Shown: in pieces, positions 53,950-64,000 of the stretch | How positions within the stretch are numbered: the stretch's first letter is position 1 | How the letters are laid out: every line of letters begins with the position of its first letter | Source of the DNA: Euborellia annulipes | Taxonomy: Eukaryota; Arthropoda; Insecta; Dermaptera; Anisolabididae | Direction: 5' to 3' | NCBI GenBank assembly: GCA_023213315.1 | Contig: JAKCPI010002824.1 | Location: 1 to 64,000 of the forward strand | DNA length: 64,000 nt | Made by a program: the position numbers and the translations under genes | Notes under the pieces: generated by a model | What the model was told of the DNA's origin: nothing | The model's input: only the letters and a program-made list of their open reading frames with translations | Databases searched by the model: none

Positions 53950-54150
53950 AGATGAACACTATTGTAATTTGCACAAATAAAAATTCACTCTATTGTTGAA
54001 TGCTCCTCGTCTACTGACTCGACTGGCGTTGGCGCATGCGCACTGAGAGAACGCGAAGGGGAAGTGAAGAGGGGGGGATGTGTCTTGGCGGCTGGTTACC
54101 CTTCCTCTTCCCCTCTCGCCCCTCCGAATTTCAATAAAAAACGCTCAGGC
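53950..54150. promoter_or_regulatory. GC-rich, promoter-like island with an NRF-1-like site
   Basis: GGCGCATGCGCAC at about 54030-54044 contains the palindromic GCGCATGCGC core of NRF-1 sites. It is followed by GA-rich and pyrimidine-rich tracts (CCCTTCCTCTTCCCCTCTCG). Such islands often sit at transcription starts. No adjacent exon is recognised: a 46-codon basic open frame on the minus strand to its right (about 54190-54310) has no homology I know. Confidence 0.35.
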
Positions 54151-54361
54151 GCTCTGGGCCTAAGATTTTAATTTATTTTAATAATAACAACAAATTATTT
54201 ATTTCAGTCATCTTGTTAAGTGGATGGTGACCACGACTTAATTTAGCTGAGATGGCATTTCTTCTGCTTCTTTTTGATGCCAATCTTTTCAGAGAGGCCC
54301 GCTTTATGTACATTTTTTTCCCATTAGGGGGTATTTAAATGAGGATGCATAATTTTTTTTT

Positions 54362-54951
54362 ACTTTCTCTTACCTCTATATATGTTAATATATAAAGAGA
54401 GAAAATATTCGATTCATGTCAAAAATTCGATGCCGAGATTTTGATGGATATACACGTTTTGAGGTCCCCTGAATCAAGGGCGGATCCAGAGGTGTTTCTC
54501 GGGGGGGGGGGGGGATCTGGTGTGACTGGTCGCGCACAGCACACAATTTTTTCTTAAAAAGAGCTAGAAGGTTGAAATTTTATATTTAAGTTAGGCACCC
54601 CACTGGGACGGGACATAAAGCTTTTGAACAAAATCGACCAAAGAGTACTAGTACTTTACTGATGCACTTTTTCAGTTTTTTTCGATTTTCTCAAAATTCG
54701 CACCGATTTTGATTAAAATTCAAAAATCAATTATTTTTTAGATGCTCTTTGAAATGAATATTCTCATTTTGCCATTGAAATCTTCTGAAGACCACTTTAC
54801 TCCTGTATAGTAAAGATAGGAGAAATGCGGTAACAAAATATAAATATTTTCCCATACTTTAAATTTTACATCTTGAATTCTAAATCAAGTATATCGGTGA
54901 AAACTAAATATATGTCGATACAAAAAATGTGTACTGTGCTTGTCACACCAG
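54362..54951 (+). repeat. Family A element with internal replacement
   Basis: ACTTTCTCTTACC to CACCAGA, 590 bp. Between 'gaggtcccctgaatc' and 'agctagaaggttg' the core is replaced by a hAT-like end (GGGCGGATCCAGAGG), a poly(G) run and a stray terminal-hairpin piece. The same combination occurs at 58537. Confidence 0.75.
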
Positions 54952-54954
54952 ATT

Positions 54955-56269
54955 TTTCTTTTTACAGATGTCTCGTTACTTGTTGAAGAATTTGGTTGTT
55001 GAACTTGTAATATTTTATTGTCTTGAATGGGAAACAAAATTAAAAAAAAAACAACAAAGATGAAATAAAAAGTCCATAATTTTAATCCAATATATCTAGT
55101 TTAAGTTTGGACCCCTTCCCTTATTGGTGCGAGTTTTTTGAAAAAATATTTTTAACCTTAAGTAGTATTATTTATCACAATTTTTTTTAAAATTTATTGT
55201 CATTTTATGTTGCAGGGAAAGAAGATGAAGGTGCTGTTGGTTGAAAGAAGAGAAAGAAAAGTGTTGAAAATAGAAGAGAAGGGAAAAAAAGAAGAAAGTC
55301 GATGAAAATAAATTACAAAAAAAAAAAAAAAAAAATAGAAGAGGACAATGTGAATAGTGAGAAACAAATTGGAACCCTTTGAGAATAAAAACTTGTAAAG
55401 AAATTTGAAAATTAAAAAAAAAAAAAAAATAAAGAATTTAGTGTAAATGTTATTTGTTAGTGAAGCTTAAGCATATATAGAAATAATAATTTTTCTTTAA
55501 GATTTTATTTCGAATAATATGTAAATGATAGTACAGTAGATATAACAATTAAAATCAAAACAAATAAATTTAAAAATAATTTTTCATGTTTTATATAATT
55601 TGAACAAATTCCCTCCTAAAAAATGTTTATTAGAGTCCATAATTTTAATACTTTTCTATGTATATGTACATTTCAAGAGAAAAATAAATTAAATTTGAAA
55701 AATATTTAAAAGAAATGTATAACATAAAATTTCTTGGTTTTTTATAAAATTAATCAAGTTCTTTTAAAATATATTTATTTATTTACTTTTTTTTTTTTTT
55801 AATTTGCATTATTCTATGTATAATATTCAAGTGCGAAATTTTTTTATTATTTTAGATTTTTTTAAAAAATCCTTTTGCGTCAAGAAAATATTCATATATT
55901 CATGATCTTTTAATTTTAAGTTTTTTTTTTATTAAATAACAAATATTTTTTAAATTATCAATAAATTATATAAAAATAACAAAATTAAAAGTGTATAAAA
56001 AATCACATCTAAATGTATCACTATAAATTGATAATAAAATATTTTAAAATGGCTAAATAATCTACATCAAAAAAAGTAAAAAAAAAGTCAAAACTCCCTA
56101 GATAAATTGTTATATACGAGAGATCTTTGCAAAACTTCTGGAATAAGTAGATTTATAAATGAGTAGTTCAAATCAAAAGTGGACCAAGTCCAAAAGTAAA
56201 CAATTTTCTTAATTTTCCCTTTTTGGATAGTAAATTATGGTAGTCATTCGGTGTAATAATAACCATGTC
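54955..56269. other. AT-rich spacer
   Basis: It has poly(A) runs near 55318-55335 and 55412-55429, and purine-rich sequence at 55215-55310. No gene was recognised. Confidence 0.35.
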
Positions 56270-56606
56270 CAGGGCCGGCTCTAGGATTTTGGAGCCCCGA
56301 TGCAGAACAGTAATTGATTCCTTACAACCAGAGGCGTATATAGAAATTTTTTCGGGAGGGGGGGGCTGAACTCAAAAAATTTTTCTGTTGAAAATTTTTT
56401 TTCAAAGAAACAAAATTTTTTGCCGTCCTTCAAAAATTTTTCTTCCGCGAAACCTAAGTTTTCCGCCGCGCGGGAAATTTTTTTCCCCGGCTGTTTACCT
56501 TTTTTTAGAGACACGAAATTTTTGCCGCCTTCGAAAATTTTTTTTTGCATAAATTATGTCGTCCATATACGGAAGCGCCTCGATGCGACACGTAGAGCCG
56601 GCCCTG
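56270..56606. mobile_element. hAT-like MITE with 14-bp perfect termini
   Basis: The termini are CAGGGCCGGCTCTA, perfectly inverted. The flanks ACCATGTC and AACATGTC agree at 7 of 8 positions. The interior begins with another terminus-like sequence (CCAGAGGCGTATATAG) also present near 9073, so a second MITE may be nested. Confidence 0.82.
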
Positions 56607-57235
56607 AACATGTCCGAATTTCAATACTAATCCTCCAGAGTGCAGCAGTTGCTTAATGCAAAATAAAAAAAAAGTGTACTTAGTTAAGTTCTTAATGATT
56701 GCTGAGATGTAAAATAAATAAATGTTGTATATTTTAAGAGGAATTAAATATAAGGCTTTAACTTTCTCAAAAGAGTAAAAAAGTGGACTTGGTTCACTTT
56801 TTCTCTCAACCCCTTATATATGGAATTATTATTTGAAGGGAATGAAATGTTTTTCTTTTAATTCATAGGCTTCACTTTAAAATAGAGTTAAGAGTTTTTA
56901 ATGAAATTTTGCCGATCCCCATTCATAACAATTTGTCAATAAATAAATTATTCAAAAGCAGCTGTTTAACAGTTAATTATTGTTAAATAAAATGCTCTTA
57001 ACATTTGCGATCCCGGGGGGAGGTGAGTGGCCAGGCCCCTTACCCTTTGAACAGAAAAAATATATACCCCACTGCTCTAAGGGCTTTGCTGCTTACAGTA
57101 ATGTGTTAGAGCCGACCCATATGTCTGCCCTCTACTGGTTTAAATATCGGCGGACAAGCGAGACATTTTTCTTCAACGATTCTTACTCTCATAGTGAAAT
57201 GCACGGTTAACTTGCATATAAGGGGAAGTGAGTTT
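56607..57235. other. Unassigned spacer
   Basis: No gene was recognised. The 76-codon open frame at 56980 has no known domain. Confidence 0.35.
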
Positions 57236-57330
57236 TTGGTGCACTCCGATAGGCTGGAGACTCCGGAAAGGCTGGAGATCGTGGGTTCGATTCCCAGGAG
57301 GCCATGGGGCGCTTGGTCTCACCAACAAAA
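57236..57330 (+). repeat. tRNA-derived SINE, family S2, head
   Basis: A tRNA-like head with GGTTCGATTCCCAGGAGGCC as B box and 3' acceptor side is followed by 'tggggcgcttggtctcacca'. It matches the design of the S2 unit at 28089 (GGCCATGGG then TTGGCCTCA). A tRNA gene is unlikely because the A box and the D- and anticodon-arms do not fold properly. Confidence 0.55.
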
Positions 57331-57419
57331 AACATAGTCTTGTTAAATATTAATATTATGATTTTATTCATACTTTCTTTTTTTAATGCTAATTTGAATC
57401 CGGAATTAAAATATAATAA

Positions 57420-57468
57420 ATAAAAAATATTTCGTCCCCGCCTCTTAAAAAATCCTGGGACCGCCACT
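57420..57468. mobile_element. hAT-like terminus
   Basis: The complement reads CAGTGGCGGTCCCAGGATTT followed by an AGAGGCGGGG stretch, a typical hAT end. No partner was found. Confidence 0.4.
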
Positions 57469-57678
57469 GCTTAATATAAATATATATATAATATTTCCCT
57501 TTACAACAGTAGTATCTAAAAATTTAGTTGTATAATGATGGTTTAAGATTGAGCGTTTAAAAATACTGAAAATCAAATTTAAAAAAATCCCTCGTATATA
57601 ATGTAATTTGAACACAAAAAGTAAATAAATTAGGACTATTTTTAAGGAATGAACTAGGAGGGTGGCAAAGGAATGATT

Positions 57679-57948
57679 CTACTTCTTCTTCTTTCCCTCC
57701 TTGTGGCCCTTCTTCTTTTGCTGAGAAGTACTGCTCGTTCCCGGGGCGTTCCAGTAGTAAACAACTTGAGCAGCGATGACGCCATTCAGAGTGGAGGCGG
57801 CCAGGTAGGTGACGATGATGACGTTATCGCCAGTCTCTTGAATCGAAGTAAACACTCGAGCCACCGAACCGAAGAAAAGCATCATAATTGTGGCGGCTGA
57901 TAATTGACCGGTACTTCCGTTTTTGTAGTTGGCCCATACTTGAAGAAG
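57679..57948 (-). CDS. Mannose-P-dolichol utilization defect 1 homologue, last exon
   Basis: MPDU1 is a multi-pass ER membrane protein of the PQ-loop family, needed for use of dolichol-phosphate mannose and glucose in N-glycan and GPI-anchor assembly. This exon gives 89 residues and a TAG stop in phase 0, the C-terminal third of a protein of about 250 residues. Diagnostic stretches in order: [11 protein letters not shown] (residues 8-18, the second PQ-loop region), a hydrophobic span including [20 protein letters not shown] (about 35-43), a second hydrophobic span, [13 protein letters not shown] (about 56-68), then a basic tail rich in lysine ([12 protein letters not shown]). The lysine-rich end fits an ER-retention type C-terminus. 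The exon start is set by a good acceptor at 57949. Codon use is GC-richer than the flanks. No earlier exon was recognised in the window. Confidence 0.93.
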   Translation of the reverse strand, partial: LLQVWANYKNGSTGQLSAATIMMLFFGSVARVFTSIQETGDNVIIVTYLAASTLNGVIAAQVVYYWNAPGTSSTSQQKKKGHKEGKKKK

Positions 57949-57985
57949 CTATAACAATTAAGAAAAAAATTTAATTTAATTTTTT
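57949..57985 (-). other. Splice acceptor of the MPDU1 last exon
   Basis: On the minus strand a pyrimidine-rich tract (TTTTTTTCTTAATTGTTATAG) ends in AG at 57950-57949, immediately before CTTCTTCAAGTATGG, which is in frame with the conserved protein. Confidence 0.85.
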
Positions 57986-58123
57986 TTTTTCATTATTAAA
58001 TAAAATAATTAAGTTATAATTTTTTATTGGAATATTTTAAATCGTACTATAGTGCAAGATAATACACAATTTGAGATTTTGCTGTATAATAAAGTAGGCC
58101 TATATTTTCAACAAACGTTTGGG

Positions 58124-58315
58124 AAGTTTACTCTTAGAGAATTTTTCGCAGATATTTTTAAAAATTCTAGACCTGATGATGGTACTCTGCGACCGAAACC
58201 AGAGATCTTGTGCATTTACTGGTCGTCGATTAATAAAATTCCATCAACAAAATAAATTTCTACTTTTTTCGTCCTTCTTGCATTCTGAAAAAAAATTCTC
58301 TAAGAGTAAACTTCC
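58124..58315. repeat. Inverted repeat with hammerhead-like relic
   Basis: GGAAGTTTACTCTTAGAGAA at 58124 pairs with its complement ending at 58315. In the loop, CTGATGA, an extra T, GGT...ACC and GAAACC are present, but no cleavage triplet follows, so it is a relic. It lies inside the MPDU1 intron. Confidence 0.5.
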
Positions 58316-58367
58316 AGAACTTTTGTTGAAAGTAATCATCTCTTACGTCTCCTTTTTTGATAAAGTA

Positions 58368-58536
58368 CAGTGAGCGCTACAATAAAGTCCCCACCTGATA
58401 GCTTTAGCCTTAAGTATATGGTATGGAATATGGTAAATGGTGAAATAATTTTAAATTTGAAAAGGTAAAATAAAATCATCTGTAGCATATTTTAGGGTTT
58501 TACCTTTTTGGTCATTAAAATTATTTCATTATACAC
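58368..58536. mobile_element. Mariner-type MITE, right end lost
   Basis: TA at 58366-58367 then CAGTGAGCGCTACAATAAAG, matching the copy at 19032. The right terminus is replaced at 58537 by a hAT-like end. Confidence 0.7.
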
Positions 58537-58650
58537 CAGTGGCGGATCCAGAGGTGCTTCTCGGGGGGGGGGTAATCTGGTGGGACTGGTCGCACAGAAC
58601 ACAATTTTTTCTTAATTTCGGTAATTTAAAGGCGCATTCTGTACTTGTTT
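58537..58650. mobile_element. hAT-like end joined to a family A hairpin piece
   Basis: CAGTGGCGGATCCAGAGGTG, TTCTCGGGGGGG, then ATCTGGTGGGACTGGTCGCA. The same order and junction occur at 54477, so this is a composite mobile unit rather than a chance contact. Confidence 0.6.
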
Positions 58651-59810
58651 GCCAGAATATAAATACAAATCAAATTTTGAAGTATTAATTTTTAAAATTT
58701 TACATTCAAAATAAATTTTTTTTTCGAAAAAAAGCTATTTTTTACGGAATTATTATTTTATAAATATTATCAGAATTAATGCCATATATCGTAGAAAAGG
58801 AAAAAAAAGGTAATAGAAATTCTACTTTGGCCATATGCATTAACATTCTCTGGTTGCTGGAAGATAGGCAACCCAAATGACCAACTGAGTAAAAAAAATT
58901 TTCTTTCAAGTGCTCTAGACATCCTTTAGTGCATACTACGTATGCACGGATGTTAAATCTTACTTGAAATTCATCTTTAGTTTATTTAGATCGAACTAAA
59001 AATTAACAAATGAGGGAATTAATTTTAGAAATTTTATTCTCACTCCCTGGCTGATTGAGAAATCCGGCGTTTTAGACAAATTCAACACTTTTTCTTTTTT
59101 AGGAGAGGCTCTCTTTAATTCCAAAAACGCCCAGGCTATAAAAGTCTTCGATTTTAGATGTGAAAGCGAAAATTCTCATTAAAGTAAATAATATTAATTC
59201 AAAATGAAGGTGAGAGAATTAGAGAGAACTTATTTATTTTGCATTAAGCCTAAAAAAAAAAAAAAAAAATTAATCGCAAGTGGAAGGAAAGTATCTAAAG
59301 GGAGGCAGGCAGGTCCATAGATGACGATAAGCCCTATTCTCCGGAGAGAGAGAGAGAGAGAGAGAAGGAGAATAAAATTCAGGCTTTTGTCCCTCTTATG
59401 GACATGATAACGCTTTAGGAGAGATTAAACTACCGAAAACATATTCGCATATATATTATTTTGTATGAGTAGTCGAGGCGTGAAATGCAAAGGGAAAAGA
59501 AAAGGGATGAAGGGAATTAGATTTAAGCAGGAAAAGAGAAAGAGAGAACGCGCGCGCCCCTAAGCAGTTTCTTTAATATTTGCAATTTTTAAATTTAATT
59601 AAAATAATGAAAATTTATCTTAGAAAAAAAAAAACTGGCCACCACAAAACAAATTGTGAAGTTCTTCATGAATAAAAGTTTATTAATATTTCAAAAACCC
59701 CTTAACCCCCTGCTTTTTTATTTATGCTCTAAAAGAAATTGAAATTAGAATTTTAAAATCTGTTGGTTGAATAAGAAAAATTATGTTCTATCAAGGGAAG
59801 TTTTTCGGGG
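58651..59810. other. Unassigned spacer, MPDU1 intron
   Basis: GA runs at 59343-59365 and a poly(A) near 59252. No exon resembling the N-terminal part of MPDU1 was found on the minus strand. Confidence 0.4.
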
Positions 59811-59814
59811 ATGG

Positions 59815-60070
59815 GTACTTTGGTGTGACTGGTCGCACAGCACACAACTTTCTGTTACTTTCGGTAATTTAAAGTTGCAGTTCTCTCCAGATTTTTTGTG
59901 TCGAAATAGATTTGAGCACACGCCCAGACAGACCATTTTGAAAGACCCATTTTTTTTTTTTTTTGGAAACAGGGACCCTGAAAACGAGTGCCAGGGAATT
60001 TCAATAAACATTCTCGATTTACATTTTTGACACCATCGCAATATTACATATATAGATAAGAGAAAGTAAT
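59815..60070 (-). repeat. Family A element, short deleted copy
   Basis: The hairpin end (TTGGTGTGACTGGTCGCACA) joins directly to the 'cacgcccagacagaccat' block and the TAAGAGAAAGT end. Most of the body is deleted. Confidence 0.65.
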
Positions 60071-60654
60071 AACATAGACTATATACAAATTAAATGTTTA
60101 AGTATCAATTTTTAAAATTTTATATTAAAAATAAAATTTAATTATCAAGAAAAATATTTTTCTCCAATCTCGGGGGAGGGAGATAATTTCCCTTTTTTAC
60201 CCCCCCCCTTGTACCCACGTTTGTGTTCCATCTACTGTACTTTTATTATTTTGAAATATTTCTCCCTCTAAATTACCAAATTTTTTGAATTTCCTATGTA
60301 ACATATTTATAAAAAATACTAATACAGTGAAATCTTGATAAATCGTAGCCCGATTATTAGATTTCCGCGTAATTCCAACCAACTTGCCGGTCCCCAGATA
60401 ACAGGTATAATGAATTTTAGTCCCCTCGTTAATTCATATGCTCATTTAAAAACGTCTTATAATTCGTTTATTAAAGCTTTTGTGGTTTGAATTATTATTA
60501 TTAGGGAAATTTTTAATTATCGTCTTATAATTCGTATTTCCAGCTTGAAAAGCTCGTTAATTCGTACTCTTTTCATGAGGGGGAAGGAGATTGAGCTTCT
60601 ACATTTTTTATTTCCTTTCTACAATTCTTTCTCTTGTTCCATCGTCCCTCATTA

Positions 60655-61658
60655 GCCGGCCATACACGAACGGTTATTTTTGACGGGCCAAGCCCGCAGG
60701 TCACTCCCGTGGGTTTAACCCACGGGACTGACCTGCCGACCAAGGCCTGTCTTTCGCCCACTAACGTGCAGGTCGCGCCCGCCAACAAACCCACCCACGG
60801 ACTTGACCTGTGCGTGTGTGGTGTAAACCCGCGGTTTGTTTTCCATTTCTCGCGGGCCTGAGACCTTTCATGCATGCTAGATAGGCGAGAGTGACGGGCC
60901 ACGGGTTTTTCAACATAACCTAACATTTAGGCGGCCATTTTTATTAGATTTTAGTTTTTATCTCTGAATCTGTCTCTGATATATCATTATAACCTATAAA
61001 ATTAATGTAAAATAATTAAAATAAATTAATAATTATAATTATTAAAATAAAGTAATAATTATAATTATTATAATAAATTAATAATTATAATTATATATAA
61101 AAATAAATATAATTATAATAATTATACTATATTATAATTATGTTTATTATTATAATTTTAATTACGTTTATTATATATTATAATTATATTTATTTTTATA
61201 TATAATTATAATTATTAATTTATTATAATAATTATAATTATTAATTTATTATAATAATTATAATTATTAATTTATTATAATAATTATAATTATTAATTTA
61301 TTATAATAATTATAATTATTAATTTACTGTATTTTAATAATTATAATTATTAATTTATTTTAATTATTTTACATTGATTTTATAGGTTATAATGATATAT
61401 CAGAGACAGATTCATATCAGAAAAATGGCCGGCTAAATATTAGGTTATGTTGAAAAATTAAATTAAAATAAACCTGTCAATTTTAACTGAGGGTTTGGCC
61501 CGCCAGCTAGATCCGCCCGTGTGTGTGCAAGCGTCAGGCCGCGATTCTGGGGCTTTGCCTGCAGTCCGATAGTCCCGCCACTAACGTACAGGCCGCGCCC
61601 GCGATTTTCCAAGAAAAAACCGTCACCTGTCAAAAATACCCGTTCGTGTATGGCCGGC
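60655..61658. mobile_element. Palindromic DNA element with TA duplication
   Basis: The termini begin GCCGGCCATACACGAACGG and match inwards for about 30 bp (TATTTTTGAC). TA is at 60653-60654 and 61659-61660. A second, inner inverted repeat (about 60910-61015 and 61365-61455; 'aacataacctaa', 'tatcattataacctataaaa') surrounds an AT-rich satellite. It is non-coding. Confidence 0.75.
61015..61370. repeat. AT-only satellite
   Basis: ATAATTATAATTATTAATTT units are repeated in both orientations around a centre near 61170. The whole block is self-complementary and should extrude as a cruciform easily. Confidence 0.85.
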
Positions 61659-61805
61659 TATTGATTGGATAGCTCCACGTTAAAAATTCCGAGTAAATTT
61701 CACGCCATCTATGTTTTTTTAATCTTTACTCCCGATAATTGATATTCCCGATAATTCGAACAAACCTTCGATCCCATGAAGATACGAATTATCGAGAATC
61801 TAATG

Positions 61806-62668
61806 TATATACACTAAAATATAAACCTATGTATCAAAGAGAATAGTAAATCTTGAATTTTGTAGGCTGGATAAGATAGACTGATGATTCCAAGAAGTTG
61901 TTTGGAGAACAAAACCAAAAAATTCTACTGAACTGCAAGAGACGCCATTCCTCCAAATGTAGTTTAATTAAGCAATTTTTCTAATAATTTTAGACGTTAA
62001 AAAATACTTTTCTAAAAGTTAATAGAATGTTAAGTATGATGAAATATCAAGTTGTTGCAAATAAAATAAAAAAAAGGGGGAAAGAGAGGAAGAGTTCGAG
62101 CTAAGAAATAAAAAAAAAAAAAACTTGAGAGTGACATTTAGCGCCGCGTGTGCAAGATTAGAGGCGCGATGAGCCAAAACCACCCTCAATGGATCCGCCC
62201 ACTCATCCCCTCAAAAAGCATCTCCGCCAAGATTCAAATGAGGTGGAAAAGATATAGAGAGAAAGAGAGAAGGAAATTTTAGATGATCCTGTCTGTCAGA
62301 CTTTACGGGAGGGGGATGAAAAGGAGAAAGACAGAGAGAGAGAGAGGATGCATGTGACAAAAAGCCTTTGGACGAACGCAAACAAGCGACAGTCATTAAG
62401 AGAGAGAGAGAGAGAAGGTGCCGGGCGGGGTGGCGACACCCTGGTGCCGTAATGGCGCTTGCAATTAGGTGCCGGGACGTCATTAATTGAGGCCAAGCCA
62501 AGGGTGGATTTCCTTCGAGATGTGCGAATTACAACGCCAGAAGGAGAAGGAGATAAGACGGAAATGGCTTTGAAGAAAACATTAGAAACCTGCAGTGAGG
62601 TTGACGAACTTTTTCTCCAGATAAAAACAATGTATTATTTATGCCAATACGTTTTCGAAAATATTTTT
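61806..62668. other. Spacer with a GC-richer segment
   Basis: GAGAGA runs at 62240-62350 and 62400-62415 precede a GC-rich segment (62417-62600). The plus frame from 62459 reads into the next repeat and has no recognised domain. Confidence 0.35.
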
Positions 62669-63465
62669 ACTTTCACTTACCCTATATATGAAATATATAG
62701 AGAGAAAGTATTCGATTCATGTAGTCGAGATTTTGATGGATCTTCACGTTTTAAGGTCCCTTGAATCCAAAAAAGTGGTTTTCGCGACATGGTCTGTCTG
62801 TGTCTGTGAACAAAATATCTCAGGAACTAAAAGAGCTACGAGGTTGAAATTTTATAATTAAGTTAGGCACCCTCCCAAGAGGTGAAAATAAGCTTTTGAA
62901 CAAAATCGGCCAAAAAGTTCTAGTACTTTACTGATGTACTTTTTCAATTTTTTTCGATTTTCTCAAAATTCGCTGCAACGATTTTGTTTAAAATTCATAA
63001 ATGAATTATTTTTTAGATGCTCTTTAAAAAAAATATCAGCGAAATTTTTCGTGCAAATTGTTTGAAGTACACTTTACTGATGTGGAAGCATTCGTAGCTC
63101 AACGTCATCTATGAATTATCTTAAGTTTAGCGATTGCGGTGTAAGTTTTAGGTGAAACATTTTAAACTGAGGTTGTGTTTATATGTGGGGGTTCACTGGG
63201 TTATGTGAGTAAAAACAAAAAATATATATTATACTCGATATATTTCGGGATAATAATTTTTGTTTTTACTCACATAACCCAGTGAAACCCCACATATAAA
63301 CACAACCTCAGTATGAATTATCTCGTGGTCAAGTTTGGAACTAAAGTGCTAAGAGCAACTAATATATCTCGACACAAAAAAATCTGGTGTGACAAGCACA
63401 GTACACAACTTTCTCTTGTCAAAAGGTAAGAGAATGTTGTGTGCTGTGCGACCAGTCACACCAGA
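62669..63465 (+). mobile_element. Family A element, complete, interrupted
   Basis: It runs from ACTTTCACTTACC to CACCAGA, with T5 and T7 flanks. A foldback element is inserted at 63122-63311. The terminal hairpin (TCTGGTGTGACAAGCACAGT...) is intact. Confidence 0.8.
63122..63311. mobile_element. Foldback insertion with 12-bp duplication
   Basis: It is flanked by TATGAATTATCT at 63110-63121 and 63312-63323. A 45-bp leader is followed by 55-bp arms with one mismatch (63167-63221 and 63257-63311; CTGAGGTTGTGTTTATATGT start) around a 35-bp loop. The right arm ends exactly at the duplication. Confidence 0.78.
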
Positions 63466-64000
63466 TTTTTTTGTCTTGTATTGAATTTCTTAATTTTACT
63501 TTCTCTTACCCTATAAATGAAATATAGGTAAATTTCAGTGCCAATATTTATTTTCTTTTAAAGCATGGAAATAAAAAATGTTAATAATATTAATTTTAAT
63601 TGAGCAGGAGTTAAACCCAGGATATCCAACTTAATCTGGACCTTCTACTAACGTCATAACCCAGAATTTAAAAAAGTGACTTTGAATCTTTTTTTGTCGT
63701 ATTTGACCCAATTTTAAATATAATAATTATACTAGAATGAAAATGATGACTTGTAAAATGAATAATAATATTAAGAAAAGAAATTCTAAACTCATGAAAT
63801 TTATGATATTCCGTTGATTCTACTTTACAGCATAACAAATTCCCAACAATCTGTTTTATGCTTTTCGAATCAGCTTATAATATACCCATAAGTCATTTCA
63901 ATATATTTGTGTGGCAATCAATTTTTAACGAGATATCTCTCTCTGTCCAGTTTTTATTTTCATTTGATAAATCGCTATTTATATTTAAGAATAGAACATG
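63466..64000. other. Unassigned AT-rich end of window
   Basis: The start of another family A copy (ACTTTCTCTTACCCTATAAATG, 63498-63530) stops abruptly. Nothing else was recognised. Confidence 0.4.

Larger units (their letters stand above)
60325..61805. mobile_element. Pogo/Tigger-like MITE, enlarged by an insertion
   Basis: The left end is CAGTGAAATCTTGATAAATC and the complement of the right end is CATTAGATTCTCGATAATTC (15 of 20 match), flanked by TA. Short CGTTAATTCGTA/GATAATTCG motifs recur on both sides. The element at 60655 lies inside it. Confidence 0.6.

Noticed and set aside
57236..57330. Possible tRNA gene with a good T-arm
   Set aside because: Only the T-arm and acceptor side are convincing. 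The D-arm and anticodon arm fail, and a related repeat exists at 28089.
60573..60926. 117-codon frame near the end of a palindromic element
   Set aside because: It spans the border of the GCCGGCC element, so it cannot be a conserved gene in this form.
62459..62764. 101-codon frame starting in a GC-rich segment as a possible exon of the MPDU1 gene
   Set aside because: It is on the opposite strand to MPDU1 and its last third is family A sequence. No MPDU1-like residues were found.

Overview
This window is a piece of an AT-rich, intron-bearing animal nuclear genome, probably from a marine or aquatic invertebrate; I cannot name the species. The basis is one spliced exon of a conserved animal gene, a LINE reverse transcriptase, a decayed mariner transposase, many MITEs with clean target duplications, tRNA-derived SINEs and abundant microsatellites. 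There is no bacterial gene organisation and no operon, CRISPR array or rRNA.

Only one host gene is firmly supported. It is the last coding exon of an MPDU1 (mannose-P-dolichol utilization defect 1) homologue on the minus strand at 57679-57948, with a clear splice acceptor. Its upstream exons must lie to the right; none was recognised in the remaining 6 kb, so the preceding intron is probably long and full of repeats. A weaker candidate is an open frame at 11491 whose first 26 residues look like a signal peptide. A few GC-richer, non-repetitive islands (about 16.0, 19.6, 24.0, 31.1, 35.1, 54.0 and 62.4 kb) may be regulatory DNA or unrecognised exons.

The rest is mostly transposon sediment. 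Family A is a non-coding element, usually 590-690 bp, of which about 16 copies or fragments were found. It has a palindrome at each end, a GT/GTCT/GGGT microsatellite core, and T-runs at both borders. At 6.8-8.8 kb two head-to-tail copies sit inside a third copy, exactly in a T-run. A related family B fills 49.2-51.6 kb as two direct and two inverted copies. A tRNA-derived SINE family with a conserved internal palindrome occurs about ten times. hAT elements with at least four unrelated terminal sequences and 8-bp duplications are at 8806, 12928, 37222 and 56270, with further single ends. Harbinger-like (TTA duplication) elements are at 18627 and 49790. Tc1/mariner/pogo-like (TA duplication) elements are at 1460, 19032, 32119, 58368, 60325 and 60655. 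A 5'-truncated Jockey/CR1-group LINE with an uninterrupted reverse transcriptase frame occupies 9.4-11.2 kb.

The most interesting signal is a set of about ten sequences with the hammerhead-ribozyme core (CUGANGA, stem II, GAAAC, then GUC or GUA). Several form a convincing stem I, and many occur as inverted pairs on the arms of 200-580 bp palindromic units. One whole unit (29848-30317) is flanked by a perfect 12-bp target duplication. This is the pattern expected from Penelope-like retroelements or retrozymes. The layering is deep: at 48.9-51.8 kb a SINE is split by a DNA element, which holds family B copies, which flank a second SINE, which is split by a Harbinger-like MITE.
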